DNA from: Sneathia sanguinegens | Lineage (GTDB): Bacteria > Fusobacteriota > Fusobacteriia > Fusobacteriales > Leptotrichiaceae | NCBI RefSeq assembly: GCF_001517935.1 | Contig: NZ_LOQF01000003.1 | Location: 62,001-126,000, forward strand | DNA length: 64,000 bases | Direction: 5' to 3' | Part shown: one piece after another, positions 37,437-46,292 of the stretch | Layout: every line of letters begins with the position of its first letter | How positions within the stretch are numbered: the first letter of the stretch is position 1 | The notes under the pieces: model-generated | Database searches by the model: none | Told to the model about the DNA's origin: nothing | What the model saw: only the letters and a program-made list of their open reading frames with translations | Made by a program: the position numbers and the translations under genes

Positions 37437-37498
37437 AATATCACTCCTAAGTTTTATTTTTGACATTATAATTATACAATACTTTTTTTAAAAATCAA

Positions 37499-38173
37499 CT
37501 AAACTTCGAGCTTTTTATCTAACAAATAAGAAGATATAAAAGTCAAAATTATAGAATAAGCTAAATGAATAGCTGAAATTACTAAAATTGCTATTGTTTC
37601 ATTTTCAAGATTAAAAAAAGTAAATAATTTGGTTACACTATTAGTATCAAAAACAATTGCAAATATTATTAGTATAACAGCTAAAAAGCCACAGACCATT
37701 TTGCTATTAGTAAATATTTTTCCAAGTACAAATGAAATATTTGCTATTGAATAAATAAATAAGCAGGTAAAGCTAGTTGTAAATATGAATAAAATAATAT
37801 TAGTCGTTTTAATATTGAAAATTTCCATATTATTTTTTGAAATACATATTATAAATATCAATGTTGAAACCATAATAATAGAATAAACTAAGGCATAAAG
37901 TAATTTACCAAATTGAATACTATACTTTGATAAAGGTAAAGTATAGGTGAAATATTTTCTATTATTGAATAAATCTGCTGTAACATATTCTATGCAACGA
38001 TAAATTAAAAAGAATATGTATATTGAATAAAGAATAAATACAATAAATTTAAATAAACCTGAATTAATAGCAGGTGTATATTGTAATGAAAAATTTCCAA
38101 TCAATAATAAAATTGCTGTTCCCAAAAGAGTTAAAAAATCTTTTTTAAATATATAAATAAAGTATTTAATCAT
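37499..38173 (-). CDS. ABC transporter permease (ABC-2-like)
   Basis: A 224-residue protein with about six hydrophobic segments and short loops (for example DFLTLLGTAILLLIGNFSL, YSIIMVSTLIFIICI and VCGFLAVILIIFAIVFD). It is the membrane partner of the ATPase gene upstream, which it overlaps by eight bases. The ATG at 38173 is chosen for its distance from GGAG; another ATG three codons upstream is too close to it. The GntR-ATPase-permease arrangement resembles the YtrABC-type regulated exporters of Firmicutes. Substrate unknown. Confidence 0.75.
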   Translation of the reverse strand: MIKYFIYIFKKDFLTLLGTAILLLIGNFSLQYTPAINSGLFKFIVFILYSIYIFFLIYRCIEYVTADLFNNRKYFTYTLPLSKYSIQFGKLLYALVYSIIMVSTLIFIICISKNNMEIFNIKTTNIILFIFTTSFTCLFIYSIANISFVLGKIFTNSKMVCGFLAVILIIFAIVFDTNSVTKLFTFFNLENETIAILVISAIHLAYSIILTFISSYLLDKKLEV

Positions 38174-38867
38174 TATTATCATCTCCAAAATATTCAATAT
38201 AAAGTTCTTCTATGGATTTATTTTTAGTAGATCTAACTTCTTCTACATCATATATTTTATCTATTTGACCATTTTTTAGGAAACAAACTTTATCAAAAAT
38301 TTGTTCAATATCATGAATTAAATGTGTTGTTACTATTACACAAGCATCACTTTCTAAATTTTCAGTTAATAAATTCATAATTTCATTTCTTGTTACTATA
38401 TCGACTCCAGCTATAGGTTCATCTAAAATATATAATTTTGCTTTTCTAGATAAAATTAATATTAAATGTAATTTTTCTAGCATTCCTTTAGATAAAGTTT
38501 TTATTTTTGCTTTTTTATTTAAATTAAGTTTTTTTAGTAAATTATTTGCTTTATTTTCATCAAAATCCTTATAAAAATATTTGAACTCAAGGATACTTTG
38601 TTCTATTGTGTTTGAAGTATCAGCAAAAGGAACATCTGGTAAAAAAGCTACAAACTCATTAGTCTTATATGATAATTTTTCATTGTTTATTATAATAGAA
38701 CCACTATCGGCTTTCGAAGTGTTAGATAAAATTTTAAGTAGAGTTGTTTTACCTGAACCATTAGGACCTAAAAGACCTAAGATTTTACCATTTTCTAAAA
38801 AAAGATTTAAATTATTAAGTATAACTTTATTTTTAAATTTTTTTGTTAAATTGTTAATTGATATCAT
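38166..38867 (-). CDS. ABC transporter ATP-binding protein
   Basis: A 233-residue ABC ATPase with Walker A GPNGSGKTT (about residue 35), signature LSKGMLEKLHL (a common variant in ABC-2 exporters), Walker B LYILDEPIAGVD and the switch His in TTHL. It overlaps the GntR gene by 14 bases and the permease by eight, giving a three-gene coupled operon. It likely powers export of a peptide, lipid or drug. Confidence 0.9.
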   Translation of the reverse strand: MISINNLTKKFKNKVILNNLNLFLENGKILGLLGPNGSGKTTLLKILSNTSKADSGSIIINNEKLSYKTNEFVAFLPDVPFADTSNTIEQSILEFKYFYKDFDENKANNLLKKLNLNKKAKIKTLSKGMLEKLHLILILSRKAKLYILDEPIAGVDIVTRNEIMNLLTENLESDACVIVTTHLIHDIEQIFDKVCFLKNGQIDKIYDVEEVRSTKNKSIEELYIEYFGDDNND

Positions 38868-39219
38868 CGAAATTTACCTCCTCTATTTTTCTTAATAATT
38901 CCTTTTTAGAAAAACCACAATTTTTAATTTCTTTTAAAAAAGAAAGTATTAAAGAATCGATTCTTTTTTCACAAAAAGAATTTATAATATTTGTATCTGT
39001 TGTTACAAAAAAACCTAAACCTCTTTTTGAAATAATAATATTATCATACATTAATTCACGATAGGCATGTATTACAGTATTTTGATTTACAACATATTTT
39101 TTTGAAAATTCATTTATAGAAATAATCTTATCGCCGCATTTATATTTTCCATTAATGATATCACGAATTAACATATCATAAATTTGAGAATAAATGGGCT
39201 TTGAAGAATTAAAAACCAT
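38854..39219 (-). CDS. GntR-family transcriptional regulator (YtrA type)
   Basis: A 121-residue protein with an N-terminal winged helix-turn-helix (SKPIYSQIYDMLIRDIINGKYKCGDKI, then NQNTVIHAYRELMYDNIIISKRGLGFFV) and a short C-terminal helical tail instead of a large effector domain, which defines the YtrA subfamily. It is the first gene of the ABC operon and probably represses it. The promoter just upstream overlaps a TATATA-CT-TATATA element that could be its operator. Confidence 0.88.
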   Translation of the reverse strand: MVFNSSKPIYSQIYDMLIRDIINGKYKCGDKIISINEFSKKYVVNQNTVIHAYRELMYDNIIISKRGLGFFVTTDTNIINSFCEKRIDSLILSFLKEIKNCGFSKKELLRKIEEVNFDDIN

Positions 39220-39237
39220 ATCTTCCTCCTCTCAACT

Positions 39238-39277
39238 TATATACTTATATAGTACAGTAGTTTTAAATAAAAGTCAA
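39238..39277 (-). promoter_or_regulatory. Promoter and putative operator of the GntR-ABC operon
   Basis: On the minus strand TTGACT (39272-39277) and TACTAT (39249-39254) are 17 bases apart. TATATACTTATATA (39238-39251), a near-palindrome, overlaps the downstream edge of the -10, where a repressor would block initiation. Confidence 0.6.
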
Positions 39278-39294
39278 GAAAAAAAACTATGAGT

Positions 39295-39891
39295 TTAACT
39301 CATAGTTTTATCTGTTATTATTTCTATTAATTTATCTGTGCTTTGAGCACCAGAAGTTAAAAATTCACCATTGATAAATACCGTTGGAGAAGCTACAATT
39401 CTTTTTTCACGAACTTCTGCTATATACTCATTACCATCTATTGTATTAACAATAATATTGCTATTATTTAAAGCTATTTTATTTAAACTTTGAACAACGC
39501 CAGGGCAAAAAGTACAAGATAAAGTTACAAAAACCTCTATAACCATTTTTTCGTCTATATTCTTAATTTTAGCTTTTTGTTCATCTGTTAATTTTTCACC
39601 CAAGCCAAATATAGATAGAATTGCAAGTATAAAGCTATTGAATTCATGTCCACCAGGTATGCCTGAGAATACTATTCCAGTTGCTTTATCAACATCATAA
39701 AGTTCAAATGAATTATTACGATATGGTAAATCAGGATCTTGAACTATACTTAAGTTGTTAGACAATGAAACAATTTCTGATAAAAAGCTATTTAAATTTT
39801 CACTAGGATTTTTAGTATGTATTCGTACGGGTCTAGTTATATGTTTAAAATATTCAGATAATTGCTTCTTAATTTCGTTATTTATAAGCAT
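39295..39891 (-). CDS. AhpF N-terminal-domain-only protein (tandem thioredoxin fold)
   Basis: A 198-residue protein equal to the N-terminal domain of AhpF without its FAD/NADH reductase part. The second thioredoxin fold carries the redox motif CTFC (Cys126, Cys129) in FVTLSCTFCPGVV, and ASPTVFINGEF gives the cis-proline. The first fold lacks cysteines, as in AhpF. It overlaps ahpC by one base (TAATG). Its role should be to pass electrons to AhpC; the disulfide reductase that regenerates it would have to be encoded elsewhere, for instance a thioredoxin-reductase-like enzyme. Confidence 0.87.
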   Translation of the reverse strand: MLINNEIKKQLSEYFKHITRPVRIHTKNPSENLNSFLSEIVSLSNNLSIVQDPDLPYRNNSFELYDVDKATGIVFSGIPGGHEFNSFILAILSIFGLGEKLTDEQKAKIKNIDEKMVIEVFVTLSCTFCPGVVQSLNKIALNNSNIIVNTIDGNEYIAEVREKRIVASPTVFINGEFLTSGAQSTDKLIEIITDKTMS

Positions 39892-40457
39892 TATAATTTA
39901 CCTACCAAATCCAAACCAGGTTCTAGTGTTTCTTTACCTTCTTCCCATTTAGCTGGACATACAAGTCCTGGATGTTCAGCTATGAACTTAGCAGCTGTAG
40001 CCTTTCTTAATATTTCGCTGACTTCTCTACCTACACCATCAGCTGTAATATCACAAGCAACTATTTCACCTTCAGGATTTAAGATGAAAGCACCTCTATT
40101 AGCTAAACCTGTTGTTTCATCATAAACATCAAACATTCTTGATAATTCTCCTGTTTTATCACCTATCATTGCATATGTAATTTTATTAATTCTTTCTGAT
40201 GTATCATGCCAAGCCTTGTGACAGAAATGTGTATCTGTACTTACTGAAAAAACTTTGAAACCAAGATTTTCAAATTCAAGGTAATGGTCTTGTAAATCTT
40301 CTAATTCTGTGGGACATACAAATGTAAAGTCTGCAGGATAAAAGAAAAATAATGACCAATGTCCTTTAATATCTTTTTCAAAATTAATTACATCTAAACT
40401 TTCATTGTGATATGCGTTAACAGTAAAATCTTCAATTTTTTTCCCAATTATTGCCAT
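39891..40457 (-). CDS. ahpC: Alkyl hydroperoxide reductase AhpC (typical 2-Cys peroxiredoxin)
   Basis: AhpC reduces hydrogen and organic peroxides in the cytoplasm. The 188-residue protein has the peroxidatic Cys in ADFTFVCPTELEDL (about residue 47) and the resolving Cys in GLVCPAKWEEG near the C-terminus. The ATG at 40457 has GAGAGGG upstream; frame above it is not conserved. It lies upstream of the AhpF-like domain gene and behind its own promoter. In an anaerobe this pair is a main defence against peroxide. Confidence 0.95.
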   Translation of the reverse strand: MAIIGKKIEDFTVNAYHNESLDVINFEKDIKGHWSLFFFYPADFTFVCPTELEDLQDHYLEFENLGFKVFSVSTDTHFCHKAWHDTSERINKITYAMIGDKTGELSRMFDVYDETTGLANRGAFILNPEGEIVACDITADGVGREVSEILRKATAAKFIAEHPGLVCPAKWEEGKETLEPGLDLVGKL

Positions 40458-40489
40458 AATTATCCCTCTCTTTTCTTTAATATATTTAT

Positions 40490-40518
40490 ATTTTAATACA
40501 AGCACAGAATTATGTCAA
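40490..40518 (-). promoter_or_regulatory. ahpC promoter
   Basis: On the minus strand TTGACA (40513-40518) and TAAAAT (40490-40495) with 17-base spacing. No clear PerR or OxyR palindrome could be made out. Confidence 0.65.
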
Positions 40519-40536
40519 TAATCATTTACAAAAAAC

Positions 40537-40565
40537 TTGAAATGATGTTATATATGTGTTATATT
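40537..40565 (+). promoter_or_regulatory. Promoter of the MATE gene
   Basis: TTGAAA (40537-40542) and TATATT (40560-40565) with 17-base spacing, 20 bases before the start codon. Confidence 0.6.
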
Positions 40566-40585
40566 TATGGAACGGAGGGGGAATT

Positions 40586-41917
40586 ATGTGGAAATCTGTA
40601 TTTAAATTAGCAATACCAGTAGCAATACAAAGTATTATGTTCTCACTATTCAATATTTTTGATCAAATAATGGTTGGAACTTTGGGAACAACAGCGGTGG
40701 TTTCAGTTGGCTTAGGATCTAAGATTTTTTTCATTTTATTATTTACTATGATAGGTTTAACTGGAGGATTAGGTATTTTATCAGCACAATTAATAGGAAG
40801 CGAACAAACAGAAAAGATTAGTAAAATACAAGGTATGACAATGTTTGCAGGAAGTGTTTTAGTCTTGGTATTTGTTATCTTATCTATGGTATTTCCTAGA
40901 TTTTGTATGACTTTATTTACGAATGATGAAAAAGTAATATCCCTTGGAATAAAATATCATAGGGCTATTGCCTTAGGGTATATACCATTTTTCTTGAATA
41001 TAATATATGTAACCATTTTAAGAAATGCAAAAATAGTTAAAATTCCACTATATGCAACAATTGTAGGACTTGGTGTAAATACATTATTTAATTATATTTT
41101 AATTTTTGGTAAATTTGGTTTTCCAAAACTTGGTGTTTTAGGAGCTGGAATTGCAACTACATCTTCACAAACTATTTCTTGTATAATTTTACTGAGCATA
41201 GTTTATGGGAAAAAATTAATAGGGTCATATAGCATAAAGGAACTTTTACAATTTTTAACTTTTGATAAAGATATTCTTCTATATTGGAAATTAACCCTAC
41301 CAACTTTAGTTGAAAATATTAGCTTTATAGCAACAGATAGTATTTCAAACTCAATATATGGTTATATGGGGACAAAGCAAACAATAGCAGTTACAATAAT
41401 GTTTCCTATACAAGGAGCTATAATAGGATTTTTCAGTGGATTTTCAACTGCCTCTAGTGTTCTTGTAGGTAATTATTTAGGCAAAAATGAAAAAGAAAAG
41501 GCATATATAATTTCTAAAAAAATATTGATATTAGCAAGTGTTGCACCTCTTATAGTAGGTTGTATTTATTTGTTATTTAATAATCTATATCTAACTATTT
41601 TTAAATTAAGTCCATATTCATTAGAAATGACAAAAAAAGTAATGTATTTTATGGTAATTTTTGCACCAATAAAAATATTTAATATGACTATTACTAATGG
41701 TGCATTGACAGCAGGAGGAGAAACAAAATTTGTATTGTATCAATCTATAATAGGTTCTTGGGTTTTTGCTGTTCCAATGGGATATATTTCAGCCTTTATT
41801 TTACATTTTCCAATATATTATGTTTTTGTATCTATTTCATTTGCAGAAATATTAAGAGCTTGCTTATGCTATTATAAATATATGAATAAATCATGGTTAA
41901 ACAATTTAGTTAGCTAA
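40586..41917 (+). CDS. MATE family efflux transporter
   Basis: A 443-residue inner-membrane protein with about twelve transmembrane segments in two homologous halves. MATE features include the start WKSVFKLAIPVAIQSIMFSLFN, FDQIMVGTLG and the repeat in the second half (TLPTLVENISFIATD). It would export cationic drugs or metabolites in exchange for Na+ or H+. The ATG at 40586 is chosen because GGAGGGGG lies before it; the ten codons above overlap the promoter. No regulator adjoins it, and the divergent gene is ahpC. Confidence 0.9.
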   Translation: MWKSVFKLAIPVAIQSIMFSLFNIFDQIMVGTLGTTAVVSVGLGSKIFFILLFTMIGLTGGLGILSAQLIGSEQTEKISKIQGMTMFAGSVLVLVFVILSMVFPRFCMTLFTNDEKVISLGIKYHRAIALGYIPFFLNIIYVTILRNAKIVKIPLYATIVGLGVNTLFNYILIFGKFGFPKLGVLGAGIATTSSQTISCIILLSIVYGKKLIGSYSIKELLQFLTFDKDILLYWKLTLPTLVENISFIATDSISNSIYGYMGTKQTIAVTIMFPIQGAIIGFFSGFSTASSVLVGNYLGKNEKEKAYIISKKILILASVAPLIVGCIYLLFNNLYLTIFKLSPYSLEMTKKVMYFMVIFAPIKIFNMTITNGALTAGGETKFVLYQSIIGSWVFAVPMGYISAFILHFPIYYVFVSISFAEILRACLCYYKYMNKSWLNNLVS

Positions 41918-42074
41918 TCATAAATAAAATTAATAGTACTATAAATAATATATATTTTACAATATAAGAAAATATTAATATAATACAGTTAATGAGGTTA
42001 TCTTTTACAAGACTTAACTTTTATCAATTAGAATTATTTGAAATATTTTCCCTAAATTTATATCCTTTCATTAC

Positions 42075-42103
42075 TTGACAAAAAATCAGTAATTATGTAT
42101 AAT
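42075..42103 (+). promoter_or_regulatory. rpmF promoter
   Basis: TTGACA (42075-42080) and TATAAT (42098-42103) separated by 17 bases: a consensus sigma-70 promoter. The A/T-rich region from 41918 to 42074 shows nothing else. Confidence 0.8.
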
Positions 42104-42138
42104 TCTTATATTGACGAAAGAACGAAAGGAGTCTCGAA

Positions 42139-42333
42139 ATGGCAGTACCAAAGAAGAGAACCTCTAAAGCAAAAAGAAACATGAGAAGGGCACATGATGG
42201 GATATCAGCACCTTCATTTATAGTTGAAGCTGATGGAACAGTAAGAAGACCACATAGAGTAAACTTAGAAACAGGGCTATATAGAGGTAGACAAGTATTA
42301 GCTGAAGCTAAAGAAGAAAAGGAAGCAAAATAA
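42139..42333 (+). CDS. rpmF: 50S ribosomal protein bL32
   Basis: A 64-residue protein beginning AVPKKRTSKAKRNMRRAHD, the bL32 signature. The usual zinc-binding cysteines of the C-terminal half are replaced (SAPSFIVEADGTVRRPH), so this is the zinc-independent form, as with uS14 in this window. It is monocistronic, with its own promoter and a terminator, and lacks the plsX/fapR-type neighbours found in many bacteria. Confidence 0.95.
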   Translation: MAVPKKRTSKAKRNMRRAHDGISAPSFIVEADGTVRRPHRVNLETGLYRGRQVLAEAKEEKEAK

Positions 42334-42338
42334 ATATT

Positions 42339-42361
42339 GAAGTTTTGACTTCTTTTTTTTT
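42339..42361 (+). terminator. Intrinsic terminator after rpmF
   Basis: GAAGT (42339-42343) with ACTTC (42348-42352), loop TTTG, then a long T run. It overlaps the promoter of the next gene. Confidence 0.65.
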
Positions 42362-42373
42362 ATAATGTATAAT
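42345..42373 (+). promoter_or_regulatory. Promoter of the P1B ATPase gene
   Basis: TTGACT (42345-42350) and TATAAT (42368-42373), 17 bases apart. The -35 lies inside the rpmF terminator hairpin. Confidence 0.75.
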
Positions 42374-42409
42374 TTACTAGAAAATTAGTTTGAAAGGCAA
42401 AGTAAAAAT

Positions 42410-44764
42410 ATGGAAAAATATAGACTAGAAGGATTAGATTGTGCAGATTGCGGAATAAAATTAGAGAAATATTTACAGGAAAAAGAATATGTAGAAGAAG
42501 TTAGCATAAGTTTTGCAACTAAAACAATGATAATAACTACAAAGGACATGGCAAAGGTTAAAAAAGACATAAAAGAAATTGAACCTGATGTTAAAGTTTT
42601 AGAACCTAATAAAAGTAAGGCAGATATAGAAGCAGATCATGAAATAAATAATTTAGAAAAAGAAAAATATCTTATTATTACTTCATTTGTTCTTTTTGCC
42701 ATAGCATTTATTGTAGAAATATTGCAAAAATTTATGTATGTTCCTTATGATCTATATTTGTTCTTTGATCCCATATATATAGTATCTTATTTGATAATAG
42801 GGTTACCTATATTAATAGGAGCATATAATTGTATAATAAGAAAAAATTTCTTTGATGAAAAAGTACTTATGAGTATATCGACAATAGCCGCCTTTTGTAT
42901 AGGCTCATTTGAAGAAGCTTGTGGAGTTATGGTATTTTATGCTATTGGAGAATATTTCCAAAATATTGCTATTATAAATTCAAGAAAAGATATAAAGAAT
43001 TTATTAGAATTAAAAGAAGATACTGCAAATGTTATCTTAGATGAAAATGAAAACTTTGAAGAAGTTAAAATAGAAGATGTTAGGGAAGGTAGCTATATAT
43101 TAGTTAAACCTGGAGAAAAAGTACCTTTAGATGGAATAATAGTAAAAGGATCTGGAGAATTTAATTTGGCAGCTTTAACAGGTGAAAGTATGCCTAAACA
43201 AATAGAAATAGGTGAAGCAGTATATGCAGGGGCTATTAATATGAATTCTAAAATTATACTTAAAGTAACACATAAGTATGAAAATTCTTCAATGTTTAAA
43301 TTAGTCGAATTAATAGAAAGTTCTATGCATAAAAAAACGAAGGCAGATAAATTTATAACAACATTTTCTAATTGGTATACACCATGTATAATAATATTAG
43401 CTATTTTAGTTGCTATACTACCACCTTTGTTTACACAAAGAATTACTTTTGAAAAATCGCTTTATAGTAGTATAGTCTTACTTGTAATATCTTGTCCTTG
43501 TGCCTTGGTTTTGAGTATACCTTTAACATATTTTACTGGTGTTGGATCACTTGCTAAAAAAGGGATTTTAGTTAAGGCAATAAATATTTTTGATACAGTT
43601 GAAAAAGTTGATACGGTCTTTTTGGATAAAACTGGAACAATCACAGAAGGTAAGTTCCATGTTGCAGAAATAAATGAATATTATGATAATATGCGTGATT
43701 TGAATGAAAGAGAAATTTTTGAATATATTTATATTGCAGAAAATAATTCAAATCATCCCATTGCCAAAAGTATAATAGAGTTTATAAAAGCAAAATATGG
43801 CTTAACAAAGGTCAAATATGATGATGTATATATGGAATTTATTAGCTATTGTCAACATTGTGGTTGCTGTCATAAACCAAAAGAACATGGGGAAAATAAG
43901 GATGGGAAAATGTATGTTGATGAATATAGACATCATATAGGACATTTTGAGGAAGATTTATGTAATAATCATGAATTTAGTATAAATAATCCTGAAGAAG
44001 ATAAGACTTTTGGTCAAGATATTCAAATTAAAAGCCTAAAAGAAATAGCAGGTCAAGGTATAAAATTAATAACTGAAAAGTATGAAGTTTTAGTTGGAAA
44101 TGATGCTATGATGAAAAAAAATAAGGTATTGATTCCAGCTAGTGCGAAGAATATAAAGGATGAATATGGAACTAATGTTAATGTTGCCTTTAATGGGCAA
44201 TATGTTCTTAATATTTATATTAGAGATAAAGTTAAAAAAGATACTAAAGAAGCTATTAAACAAATGAGACAAAATGGTATAAAAAATATAGTTATGCTAA
44301 CAGGTGATAATAGACTTTCAGCAATGGAAGTTAAAAATTCATTAACTATTGATGAGTGCTACTATAATCTATTACCTAATGATAAGCTTAAAATATTAGA
44401 AGAACATAAAAAAGGGCAAAAAATTATGTATTTGGGTGATGGAATTAATGATGCCCCAGTTATAGCAAGTGCAGATGTAGGTGTAGCTATGGGGAAAGCT
44501 GGTAGTGATGTAACTATAGGAGCTTCAGATATAGTATTTAATACTGAAACTTTGATGAATGTTGTTTATTTGAAAAAAAATGCCAAAAAGATGAAGTATA
44601 TAGTATTAGAAAATATAAGTATAATACTTATAGTTAAATTTATTATAATCATTTTAGGTATCTTAGGCAAAGCAGGAATGTGGGGAGCTGTGTTTGGAGA
44701 TGTTGGAGTAGCTCTAGTTGCAATATTTAATTCTAAGAGAATAAAGAGAATAAAAATTAATTGA
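42410..44764 (+). CDS. Heavy-metal P1B-type ATPase (Zn/Cd/Pb efflux class), with Cys/His-rich insertion
   Basis: A 784-residue inner-membrane metal pump. An N-terminal HMA domain carries LDCADCG (residues about 9-14). Transmembrane segments flank the actuator TGES loop and the metal-binding SCPCAL; DKTGTITEG holds the phosphorylated Asp, and GDGINDAPVIASADVG the hinge. The CPC motif and the late Lys/Asp pattern (KAGMWGAVFGDVGVAL) favour the ZntA class over copper. Within the nucleotide-binding domain there is an insertion rich in Cys and His (CQHCGCCHKPKEHG, then HHIGHFEEDLCNNHEF, about residues 484-525), which is not standard and may bind metal. A terminator follows. Confidence 0.9.
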   Translation: MEKYRLEGLDCADCGIKLEKYLQEKEYVEEVSISFATKTMIITTKDMAKVKKDIKEIEPDVKVLEPNKSKADIEADHEINNLEKEKYLIITSFVLFAIAFIVEILQKFMYVPYDLYLFFDPIYIVSYLIIGLPILIGAYNCIIRKNFFDEKVLMSISTIAAFCIGSFEEACGVMVFYAIGEYFQNIAIINSRKDIKNLLELKEDTANVILDENENFEEVKIEDVREGSYILVKPGEKVPLDGIIVKGSGEFNLAALTGESMPKQIEIGEAVYAGAINMNSKIILKVTHKYENSSMFKLVELIESSMHKKTKADKFITTFSNWYTPCIIILAILVAILPPLFTQRITFEKSLYSSIVLLVISCPCALVLSIPLTYFTGVGSLAKKGILVKAINIFDTVEKVDTVFLDKTGTITEGKFHVAEINEYYDNMRDLNEREIFEYIYIAENNSNHPIAKSIIEFIKAKYGLTKVKYDDVYMEFISYCQHCGCCHKPKEHGENKDGKMYVDEYRHHIGHFEEDLCNNHEFSINNPEEDKTFGQDIQIKSLKEIAGQGIKLITEKYEVLVGNDAMMKKNKVLIPASAKNIKDEYGTNVNVAFNGQYVLNIYIRDKVKKDTKEAIKQMRQNGIKNIVMLTGDNRLSAMEVKNSLTIDECYYNLLPNDKLKILEEHKKGQKIMYLGDGINDAPVIASADVGVAMGKAGSDVTIGASDIVFNTETLMNVVYLKKNAKKMKYIVLENISIILIVKFIIIILGILGKAGMWGAVFGDVGVALVAIFNSKRIKRIKIN

Positions 44765-44768
44765 ATTT

Positions 44769-44793
44769 GCACCCAAAAAATGGGTGCTTTTTT
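44769..44793 (+). terminator. Intrinsic terminator after the P1B ATPase
   Basis: GCACCCA (44769-44775) with TGGGTGC (44781-44787), then six T. Confidence 0.88.
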
Positions 44794-44869
44794 AATTGAT
44801 TAGGTAAACAATTAATGGTAAAATAAAAAAGATACATAGGAATAATAAAAAATGGGAGAAATATAAAGT

Positions 44870-45557
44870 ATGTATAAAATTGATAAAAAAAGAGCAATGT
44901 TTATTTTAAATAAAGAATATGATAATACTATATTTGTATTATCAAAAGGTGAAGGTTCACAAATGACTTTTGCAGAAACGGTAGCAGCAATTTCAAATTT
45001 AAAAGTTAAAGCTAATGCTCGTGATATTATATTAGTTAAATCAATTCAAAATGGATTAGATTATCTTTTAGATAAATTGTATTATGATGACTTATATTTT
45101 GATAAAGATATTTTATGTATGATAAATAGATATGTAGCAGCTAATGAAAATTTTGATAATATAGGTGGCTTTTCCATTTCAGCTAGAATATGAATTTGAT
45201 GTTTTAAAATGTTGGTACAAAAATGAAAAAGAAAATAAGGGCAGAAAATATATTGAATTAGCTTTAAAATTATTTAAGCATCAATTTTTTGGAGATGGAA
45301 ATAAGAGAACAGCACAACTTATGATGAATGGTTTATTAGTGAAAAAAGGGTATGCTCCTTTTGTAATTAATTTTTATGATGAAAATACATCAAAAGAGTT
45401 GGTAGATTATTATGATAATGATAATATAATACCATTATTTAAAACAATGTTAAAAGCTCAAAAAGAAACAATGCTTTCATATTGTATCCCAGGAGAAGAA
45501 AAGAAAATAGAAGAAGAATATGAAAATGATTTAGAAATTATTGAAGGTGGAAAATGA
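44870..45557 (+). pseudogene. Fic/DOC family protein, frame-disrupted
   Basis: Fic proteins transfer AMP or other nucleotides to targets through HxFx(D/N)GNxR. The N-terminal half (44870-45193) ends at TGA soon after NFDNIGGFSISARI. A second frame from about 45165 continues with LEYEFDVLKCWY and holds the active-site HQFFGDGNKRTAQ (about 45279). The halves belong to one gene, broken by a frameshift or a small deletion near 45165-45190, where the normal linker is missing. The catalytic motif is intact, but a full product would need frameshifting. The stop overlaps the start of mod copy 1 (ATGA), so it was the first gene of a restriction-modification operon; Fic genes are frequent partners there. 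Confidence 0.8.
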
Positions 45558-46225
45558 ATATATCAAAAGAAAAAAGAGAAAAACTTTTAAATTATTTAGA
45601 AAAATTAAAAGAAGGAAAAGAAGATGAAGATATTAGAATAATATCAGAAATTGAAAAAGCATTAAATAAAAAGAAATATGGATTAGTATGGGAAGAACAT
45701 AGTGAAAAAGTAGACGAAGAATTAAAAACAAATATACCAGTATTTAAAGAAGTAGAAGAAAGAAAAATAGAAAAAGATAAAGAAAAAGCATATAACTTTT
45801 TACTAGAAGGAGATAACCTACATTCATTAAGACTATTAGAAAAGACACATAAGGGGAAAATAGATGTAATATATATAAGATCCACCATATAATACAGGTA
45901 ATAAGGATTTTATTTATAATGATCAATATGTAGACAAAACAGATGGCTACTCACATAGTAAGTGGCTAAGCTTTATGTAAAAAAGACTAAGAATAGCAAA
46001 AGAATTATTAACAGAAGAAGGAGTAATCTTCATTTCGATAGATGATAATGAACAAGCACAATTAAAGTTACTTTGCGATGAGATATTTGGGGGAGAGAAT
46101 TTTATAGCTAGTATTACAAGGAATACAAATAGTTCTAAAAATCAAAGTTTGTATATTTCAGTAAGTCATGAATACTGTTTAGTATATTCAAAAAATATTT
46201 ATAAATGGAACAATGCCAGATAGTA
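45554..46225 (+). pseudogene. Type III DNA methyltransferase Mod, copy 1 (decayed, truncated)
   Basis: The first 105 codons match copies 2 and 3 closely. One extra A near 45877-45880 then shifts the frame just before the DPPYNTG motif, and a substitution turns GAA into TAA at 45978-45980 further on. Homology continues through LLCDEIFGGENF to the start of a different target-recognition region (ASITRNTNSSKNQ), then ends near 46210-46225, where unrelated toxin-like sequence begins. The conserved C-terminal part and [10 protein letters not shown] are missing. The gene is dead, but its 5' part is a potential donor for recombination with the intact copies. Confidence 0.85.
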
Positions 46226-46292
46226 TATTTGATAAATATAAAAGTAGAACAGAGCTTATCCCCATTGAACCTTATACTTCAAAAGTACATAG

